In this document: piece by piece, positions 57,066 through 64,000 of the stretch
Layout of the letters: each line of letters starts with the position of its first letter
Position numbering within the stretch: the first letter of the stretch is position 1
Source of the DNA: Chrysoperla carnea
Taxonomy: Eukaryota; Arthropoda; Insecta; Neuroptera; Chrysopidae
Direction of reading: 5' to 3'
Length of the DNA: 64,000 nucleotides
Assembly: GCF_905475395.1 (NCBI RefSeq)
Contig: NC_058339.1
Location: 76,164,520-76,228,519, forward strand
Program-made: the position numbers and the translations under genes
The notes under the pieces: model-generated
The model's input: only the letters and a program-made list of their open reading frames with translations
The model's database searches: none
What the model was told of the DNA's origin: nothing

Positions 57066-57373
57066 AGAGCTTAAATGGCCGAGCGGTCTAAGGCGTTACA
57101 CTCCATTCGTCTATTTAGACTGAGGTTGCGGGTTCGAATCCAGGCAGCGGCAGTATGAACAATAAAAAAAAATTTATGGGGCGGTAGAATTGATCACATT
57201 GTTGTCGCTTGGATAAGAACGAAGTAACCGAATCCACCCACATCAAAATGTAATTGTAAATATGTATGAAGTTAAATAAATAAAGATTAACAAATAATGA
57301 TGTGGGTGGCCTCTGTTATCGGTGTATATGTCAGAGAAACGGAGGTTAAACCCCATTATTATTATTATTATTT
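57066..57373 (+). mobile_element. tRNA-Leu-derived SINE, copy 4 (best preserved)
   Basis: The head GAGCTTAAATGGCCGAGCGG then TCTAAGGCG gives a clean A box, and GCGGGTTCGAATCCAGGCAG a clean B box. The variable region between them is long, as in tRNA-Leu. The body holds GCTTGGATAAGAACGAAGTAAC, ATCCACCCACATCA and AAATAAATAAAGATTAACAAATAATGATG. The end is GGAGGTTAAACCCC followed by (ATT)n. The internal pol III promoter looks intact. The anticodon region is degenerate, so this is a SINE and not a tRNA gene. Confidence 0.92.
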
Positions 57374-58053
57374 TATTACTGCTAAATGATTTTTGAGTTA
57401 TTATTCAGGGGCACCAGCTCAGAAAAGGCTTTTAAAATGAAAATATAATAGCTTTTTATCTGGAGCGTACGTTATATACGAATTCATCAGAAATCGCTAT
57501 AATGCAAGTCGTTCTTGGATAATTCACAAAATTGGATGTTTGTTCAATAACCAAAAATTGAATCCTTGATTAACTGTACTGCAGATATTTTTAAATAGTT
57601 CTCCTTAAGATTTACCTCTTCATCTACCTGACAGAAATGCCAATACCAAATTCTTTGTTTTTTGTCAAAAATAAATTACCAAAATAGTAAAAAGTTTCTT
57701 GTGATATTTTTATCTTACAAAACATGAACCGCAATAATTCAAAGAATGTATTTAAAAGATTGATTTGAAATTTACAATCAAAATTTGCAAAATTTGCTTT
57801 GGCATTATTAAGATACTTTATGTGTCTCATACTATTATCCACTTAAAGTACCCCGCACTAATCTAATGGAACTTCGATCTCGGACAAATTTTGCTCATAT
57901 TGCGAGATTTTGTAGGTCTTGATATCCAGGTCAAAAGTTCCAATGAAAGCGTTATGAGTTATAGACGTTAATATATGCGTTATTGAAAGATATTTTTCAA
58001 AGGTTTTCTTCTTCATTGTTTTGAAAATCGCATATATTTTAACACAGTGATTA
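57374..58053. other. AT-rich stretch, chance frames
   Basis: Minus-strand frames at 57624-57842 and 57858-58109 have no recognisable domain; the second runs into the family C element. Confidence 0.4.
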
Positions 58054-58505
58054 TATAGGGTGTCCCATTTTAATCTATTATGGTTAATAGCTCGTTTTGT
58101 AGTTAGCAATCCAAAAATATTGTAAGCAAAAGTTGCATTGTTTGATGGGGGACATCATGTTCTGACATCAGATTGGACCTAGTTCTCCGGGTGGCTGTAA
58201 TAGTCAATTTAGATCCTAAAAGGAATAACATTTTTACTAGAAAGTTATCATCCTACTATTTTCAAAAATCGTTAGCTTTCGAAATGCGACTTAAAACTAT
58301 GCCATTATTCACCTCTGCGTCCAAGACTTTGACAAGAAATTCTAGTTTAAAGGTCAATTGACCTTCAAATGAGCTTCGAATGTCCATAAACTAGCCAATA
58401 TTTTTTCGATTAAATGCAATAATGGGATATTTTTAAGTCACATTTCCTCCGAAAGATAACGATTTTCAAAAACATGTTTTCAATAAAATATGCCAGTTTT
58501 CAACT
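58054..58505 (+). mobile_element. family C, copy lacking the right end
   Basis: It runs from TATATAGGGTGTCCCATTTTAATC through AGTTGCATTGTTTGATGGGGG, GACATCAGATTGGACCTAG, GTCAATTTAGATCCTAAAAGG and GCTTTCGAAATGCGACTTAAAA. It then enters the mirrored arm with TTTTTAAGTCACATTTCC and TTTTCAAAAACATG, fading near 58505. Its GGGTGTCCC end is identical to that of the DUF4817 element at 8504. Confidence 0.75.
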
Positions 58506-58848
58506 ATGGCTGAATGTTTGCATTTTCAATTTATTGCTAAATACTAAATTTATTTGAAAGACTCTGTACCTATATTTATTTATTAACAATAGAATAACTT
58601 GATAACAATAGCACTCTCCTATTATTTAAAAATTAAATATTCATTGTCTGAAATGTAGGTGGACTATATGGACAATAAAATGCAAGTTTAATAAAACTAC
58701 AAAAACGTGAAGCGAACGAACAAAGTTAACAAACAGGTGAATTAAATTATAATATTATTTATATTAGTTTATCAATTATCATATTTACTTATATTCAAGT
58801 TACAATATATTCTTGGTTTGTTCAATTTTGGCACGATCCATGTACACA
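58506..58848. other. AT-rich spacer before tRNA gene
   Basis: Nothing recognised. Confidence 0.4.
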
Positions 58849-58920
58849 GTTTCCGTGGTGTAGTGGTTATCACATCCGCCTAACACGCGGAAGGTCCCCG
58901 GTTCGATCCCGGGCGGAAAC
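58849..58920 (+). tRNA. tRNA-Val-AAC: tRNA-Val(AAC)
   Basis: 72 nt, identical to the 16214 copy, with all stems paired. The terminator ACTTTTTTTT starts directly after the gene. The upstream bases (TACACA) differ from the TCATC of three other copies. Confidence 0.96.
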
Positions 58921-60879
58921 ACTTTTTTTTATATTTGACCTTTTTTTAGGAAGATGTTTTCAAATCAACCGGTATTTTTTCGAATACGTACAGTATATAT
59001 TAAAGAAGAGAAAAATAGAGTATGCTTGATTATTCACCCACTAAGTTTGCATCTGTGAACTGATTCTTTTCTTTGTTCACCGTTTTCTGGGCCAATTATG
59101 GACCGATTTTGAAAAATTTTGTTTCAAAGGGTATACTCTCTACGTGGTTTCATAATTGTGTTATAAAAATTGGTTCAGTAGTTGTTAAGAATTACAGTAA
59201 TTCGTGATGACCTTGTTTATTATTTACGAAGGTATGACCTAAGCTCACTAAAAAGTACAAAATAAAATTTTTTTGCAAAAAATAGAATCGGCGAAAAAGG
59301 CACAAAATAGTAACAAATAACTTTTAAAGTACTTGATTCCAATCAATAATTTCCTTGTGATGCAATTACGCTTTGAAGTGGAAGCCAATGAATCGATTTT
59401 TAGCTAAGTATATGGTTGATTGTAGTCTTTACTTTAAAAATTAGTTTTTACTTATTTCATCGATTTTATTAAATTTTTGATTGTTTCTATTTATGACATT
59501 ATAATAGAACAAAGAAAAGTTTTTTCTGAATTAAACAAAAGTACCTGAATACGAGAAAATTGACTAGATATTAAACTCCCCCCTATTCCAAGTTGTAAGG
59601 GATGACAAAGGACGACGTTCTGAATACCTAGCTGCTGGGATTAGCCAACGATTAGAATGTAAGGGGGTATAGTTGTAACCAAAACATTTACCAAAAAAAA
59701 AAAGAAAATTTTTTTTGAAATTGGAGACACAAATCTCTTAATCTTAATTTGACGGCGAGCTGTGTCTCATGTTTCTAATTAAACAGGTCAACGGATACTG
59801 CAACAAAAATAATATACCTAGTATTTACAGGCGCCATTAAATCAAGACGACAAAAATAAAAGTTGTCTAGTCAAAAATTAGTCAACATACCTAATTATTG
59901 CAATTCCATTCATCATTTTTGTGTGGTCATTTTATGTCGGAAATTATTGGAATTTTGAATAATTATAGTATTATGTTTTACCGAATCTGTATGTCGGAAC
60001 TTTCAACATAGAGTAACTTCTACAATCACTAGTCACTACGAAGAAATACTTAAATTGTTTTTGTTTTTTTTTCTATTATTTTATATAATTCCTTTTTGGG
60101 CAAAAATATTATTAAACTAAAATGGACTATTGTAATAAAGGTATTCCGAGTAAAAAATTTCAAAAACAGACGGAATTTCAAACCAGAAAAATATATTAGG
60201 GCCTATCATAGCGATAGTATAATATAACTATTAGTATAAATAGAAGCAGAACTTAAATATAATTTTTTTGTTTGAAAATGTCTTAAATCAAGACGAAACA
60301 TATGTAACAATAGGTTTTTATTAAAAAATCTTAAATTTTATAGAGGATTACTGCAAAGTAAAATTAAAAATATATTACGTGTATATTTCAATTACAAAGT
60401 AAAGCTCGGCACAATCGATTATGATAAAAATTATTTGAAAATACAAATAACTATACTAGTAATCAATTAAGAAAGTTATGTATTGTATTAATGTATTGTA
60501 GCTTAATAATTTACTTGCTGTAAGTTGAAAGCTTAATAAAAAAAAAAAAAAAAAAATCAATTATGAATACTAGTTTTGTGGTACGCTACCTTGCAGTTTT
60601 TTTTTTTTTTTTCTCTCACGATACAGTTTGCGTTTCTGTGCATTGGTTTAAATTATCTCTATAATGTTTAACTTTTTCTGACAACTCATTGTTTTGAATG
60701 AAAAACATTAACTTTGGATAAAAAATATAAATTGACAAATTGTAAATTATTTTTTAAATATTCCCAAAATTCATGGCAAACTGAATCGATTAAAAAAGTT
60801 TTAGTTTCCTAGGTAACATCGTCGGATTTTAGGGTCGTTTAAACTTGTTGCACATTTTTTGGTTTTACCTCCCAACCAG
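58921..60879. other. AT-rich stretch with a 20-A run and a 16-T run
   Basis: A run at 60538-60557, directly preceded by AATAAA-like sequence, and T run at 60597-60612, facing each other 40 bp apart. About 59100-59200 has transposon-tail wording (TTATAAAAATTGGTTCAGTAG). No gene. Confidence 0.4.
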
Positions 60880-61034
60880 CAAACAAATTATAATGTGCGA
60901 TAAGGAACATAGTCCCAAAAACAAAAAATCAAAATCTGTTCATCCTCTTAGAAGCTACGATGCCAGACAGACAGAAACACACACGCGGTCAAATTTATAG
61001 CATTATATCCTCTTTATGATTCGGAGGTTTAAAA
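60880..61034 (+). repeat. family F, worn copy
   Basis: AAATCAAAATCTGTTCATCCTC, TTAGAAGCTACGATGCCAGACAGACAG, CACACGCGGTCAAATTTATAGC and GATTCGGAGGTTTAAAAC follow the family order. Confidence 0.65.
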
Positions 61035-61544
61035 CAATCTTTGAGAAACTTAAATCGAAAACTTCCCAAAAAAAAAAATCAAACCATTATAAACTATTAA
61101 CGAATTCCCCTATTTCATATTTAAAATAAAAAAAATTTGTACGTAATTACGCATTATGATTTGTAAATGTCTAAACAACAAAGAGAAAAAAAACTAGAGA
61201 TTGCATGTTTTATGCTTAAATTGATGGTACTTACCAATTTAAAAAGGAAATCCTGTTGACAATGGGTTATTATTATAAATAATATCAGGGAAGTTCCCAA
61301 CGGACAAATTTATTGTTAAATGCAATTCTAAAATCACCCTTCGTCAATTATTGTTACTTACATTATTCGATTATTACCTGAAACTAAGTCACCTGTAACG
61401 TATATTTTAATATATTTTCAAACTGTTTAAAAATATTGTTTTTGTAAACTTCATTCACAAAATTGTTTGTTATTCGGGACCCGGGGGTGTCATTATCTGA
61501 CATCAAAAGTCTCAATGGGTACGCCAATCCAAATTTAACAAAAA
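61035..61544. other. AT-rich stretch
   Basis: CGGGACCCGGGGGTGTCATT at 61475-61494 is a short GC-rich island; nothing else. Confidence 0.4.
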
Positions 61545-61690
61545 TAACTTAATCAAAAGTTGCAGAGTTTGATGGGGGTGGGGCCATCATGTTGAACCTA
61601 GTTCTCGGTGTTACTATAATAGTCAATTTAGATCCTAAAAGGTAAGAAATAACTCTTTAAATATGGAAGTTAATTCTCGTATAAACTCTT
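61545..61690 (+). repeat. family C, internal fragment
   Basis: ATAACTTAATCAAAAGTTGCAGAGTTTGATGGGGG, CCATCATGTTGAACCTAGTTCTC and AGTCAATTTAGATCCTAAAAGG follow the arm order; the terminus is missing. Confidence 0.7.
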
Positions 61691-61720
61691 TAAATAAGGA
61701 AGTACCCGTATAATTTAATA

Positions 61721-62360
61721 AAAAAAACTTTAACAAAAAGAAAACCGACTTCAAAAGAAAAACTTTTCAAACCAAATTAATATGCACTAAAAAGTAAAAA
61801 AAATAACGATAATATAATGGAAAAAAAAATATTGCTAAATTATTGTTATTTTTGGAGTCGGTGTCAGTCAAGGAAACAACTGTGATAGAACAGTTTGCTA
61901 CATTAGCTTGGCTGACACTGACTCAAAAAATAACAATAATTTTAACTACATTAGATATATTATCGTTATTTATTTTTTACTTTTTAGTGCATATTAATTT
62001 GGTTTGAAAAGTTTTTCTTTTCAAGTCGGTTTTCTTTTTGTTAAAAGTTTTTTTATTTTTTTATTTTTAGTGAATCTGAAGTATGCTAACTAATTTGTCA
62101 CTAAAAAAAGAATCATCGAAATTGGTTGGCGTGATATTGAGTTATTCGTCCTCTTGTCGTGCATACTTAATGCAAATTTAAGACTTTTACGGTTTTCTCA
62201 CGGCCGTTGTCAGAGCTGGACCAAAATGAAATGGGATCACACGGGAAGCACTAGCTTTCAAATAGATATAGAATCATTAAAATCGGCTCACCCAGTTTGA
62301 AGTTCTGAGGTAAGAAACATAAAAAAAAAAATACAGTAGAATTGAGAACCTCCTTTTTTG
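61721..62360 (+). mobile_element. family D element with foldback head
   Basis: The head (61721-62055) is a palindrome. AACAAAAAGAAAACCGACTTC mirrors AAGTCGGTTTTCTTTTTGTT. AATTAATATGCACTAAAAAGTAAAAAA is mirrored on the right, and GTGTCAGTCAAG mirrors CTTGGCTGACAC at the centre. The body (62070-62360) continues with GATTCATCGAAATTGGTTGG (as ATCATCGAAATTGGTTGGCGTG), TTTAAGACTTTTACGGTTTTCTC, ATTAAAATCGGCTCACCCAG and AGTAGAATTGAGAACCTCC. The fragments at 42127 and 45640 belong to the same family. No protein is encoded. Confidence 0.82.
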
Positions 62361-63276
62361 TTTGTCTGAAGTCGTTTAAAAAATGAGGCGAGTTTTTTAT
62401 TATCTGTTTCATATACAGGTAAGTCCGACAATTCTGAGCAGCTTTTATTTTTAATTATTTGATTAATAGTTTATTTAAATATTTAATTATGGAAAAACTG
62501 GGTAAATATAAAAAATATCGTTCTGTATTTTGATTCGGTGTTATAATTATAATAATTTCACAATCACCAGACTTCCCGGAACTTTAAGGTGATAACTTTA
62601 TTATAAAGTTATTTGCATCGCTGCAGCGGTTTATACAGGCATATAGTTACAAACACATTACAAGATTACATCACACTTTCCCAGTAAAAATGTTGCTCCA
62701 TAAAACCACAAAAAAAAAAAATTATAAAAATATTAAAAATAAATAAAAATTAAATTTTATTATTTATGCAGGTATATATAAATATATTATAATATGATTA
62801 AATAATGATTATGGCTTTGGTTCGATGAATACATTGCGTCCGAGGCGCCAGCTAGACCATTTCCGGTTCCTGTATGCTGTAACTATAATGTTTACTAAAC
62901 CAACCATTTGCAAACAACAACAACACAACAAAACAATATAATAAACAAATAAATACATATGTATTACGTCTTATTAACTCCCCCCACAGAAATTCTTGAA
63001 GGGGATTCGAAAATTGAAATTTTTAACATGTCTTTATTTCATAGTTGGGAAAATTTACTTATTCCACTTCATATAAAAAAAATCATGCATTTTATCCAAA
63101 ATTGGAAATTTTCAAAATTAGTAAAGTTGTACAAAACCATTTAACCAAAAATTTATCATCTGATCATTTTTTCTGTAAAACTAATATTTACAGAATTATT
63201 TACGAAAATTGAATGTCATAATTTTTTTAAAGTGGCAATTGATCCCGACACGACGGGAGCTCTAATAAAACAATAG
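62361..63276. other. AT-rich stretch
   Basis: GCGTCCGAGGCGCCAGCTAG at 62837-62856 is a short GC-richer patch. A 61-codon frame (62959-63144) has no domain. Confidence 0.4.
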
Positions 63277-63783
63277 AAAAAACAATTGACTGAGTTAATT
63301 GTTGAAATACTTTGTATAGAAAAAGTTGATGCCAATGCTTGCATTATTTATTATAAATCAGATCTTTCACTCGCCATTTATTTGGTTTTCGAAAATCTAA
63401 GAAACTGTTTTCTAGAAGTTTTTTTTGGATTGAGAATGTTTCACAATATTACTAGTTGTTCAACAATCTTTTTGTTCTAATTTATGCCCTCACGGTTAAA
63501 CCGTAATGTTTTCGAAAAAAAGTTAGACAAAAGTTGTTTCTTTTTTTATAAGGAACATTTTCGTTTGGTATACAAGATTGTAAATCAAGATCCTATTGAT
63601 ATAAATTTCAGCTTGATATCTTTTTTCGTTTTTGAGTTATCGTGCCCATAGGTAGACGACAGACAGGCAGACTGGCATTAGGTGATTTTATGAACTATAC
63701 AAAGCATAATTAATTCTCAGCGTTACAAACCTGAGATTAAAGTGCGTATACCTTAATATATATTTCATATATATATATAAATT
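63277..63783 (-). mobile_element. family A, diverged or rearranged copy
   Basis: AACAATTGACTGAGTTAATTGTTGAAATAC at the left gives the family end, inverted. From about 63480, TTTATGCCCTCACGGTTAAACCG, GTTTTTGAGTTATCGTGCCC and CAGCGTTACAAACCTGAG follow the normal order. About 170 bp in between (63310-63475) do not match other copies. Confidence 0.7.
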
Positions 63784-64000
63784 ATAATAATTAATATGGG
63801 AGTGTTTTTTGGGTAGTTTTGGCAAGTTATTTTCATTATCTAGGTGAAAGTTGATGGTGTGGACTATAAGGGTCGCACTCACATGAATCGCTTATTTTAA
63901 AATGTAATTTTATATATATCATAATTTAAAAAAAGAATAAATTATATTATTTATATTTAAATAAATAAAAATGTACTGTTTTTTTTTATCATTGTCTATC

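Noticed and set aside
57066-57150. tRNA-Leu gene
   Set aside because: The A and B boxes are good, but the anticodon region is degenerate and the same body and tail occur in three other copies, so it is a SINE head.
60538-60612. Processed pseudogene poly-A tail
   Set aside because: An A run after AATAAA-like sequence is suggestive, but no coding relic or target duplication is visible upstream.

Overview
The window looks like a repeat-dominated, AT-rich intergenic or heterochromatin-like stretch of an arthropod (most likely insect) nuclear genome. No intact protein-coding gene can be supported. The longest open frames (about 60-148 codons) are either relics of transposable elements or chance frames in AT-rich DNA. 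The insect assignment rests on the irritans-like mariner relic, a DUF4817-type transposase relic, an insect-style non-LTR retrotransposon RNase H tail and the general texture of the DNA. The species cannot be named from this sequence alone.

The only functional-looking genes are tRNA-Val(AAC) genes. Five 72-nt copies lie at 16214-16285 (+), 36220-36291 (-), 46061-46132 (+), 48813-48884 (-) and 58849-58920 (+), with a decayed sixth copy at 39757-39827 (-). Their flanks are unrelated, so they form a dispersed tRNA cluster and are not part of one amplified repeat. The copy at 48813 has an acceptor-stem mismatch and a family A repeat inserted close to its 5' end.

Most of the rest is layered mobile DNA. 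I give provisional letters to repeat families that can be seen by comparing the window with itself. Family A has about eleven copies and a (CCGT)n-rich segment. Family B carries (CAAA)n and CCCACCCGC. Family C has termini TATACAGGGTGGGCCATT and a foldback form. Family D carries ACCGACTTC and has a foldback head. Family E has termini like TTAAGGATGTACGAGC. Family F runs from CGGAACCC to GGGGGTTAAAA. Families G, H and I are two-copy repeats, and family J is a foldback beginning ACAGTGTGTCCCC. There is also a tRNA-Leu-headed SINE (four copies), a pogo/Tigger-like MITE with TA duplications, a LINE 3' relic, a DUF4817 transposase relic, and a palindromic 306-bp satellite-like array at 51.1-52.1 kb.

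The most striking object is at 18671-19159. It is a 489-bp palindrome made of two inverted copies of the 5' end of an irritans-like mariner element, with 224-bp arms, only two mismatches, a 41-nt loop and TA on both sides. It should transcribe into a long mariner hairpin. At least nine other independent foldback structures lie in the window, so inverted-repeat DNA is the dominant theme here. Nested insertions (A in E at 25 kb, B in A at 26.8 kb) give a relative order of activity.
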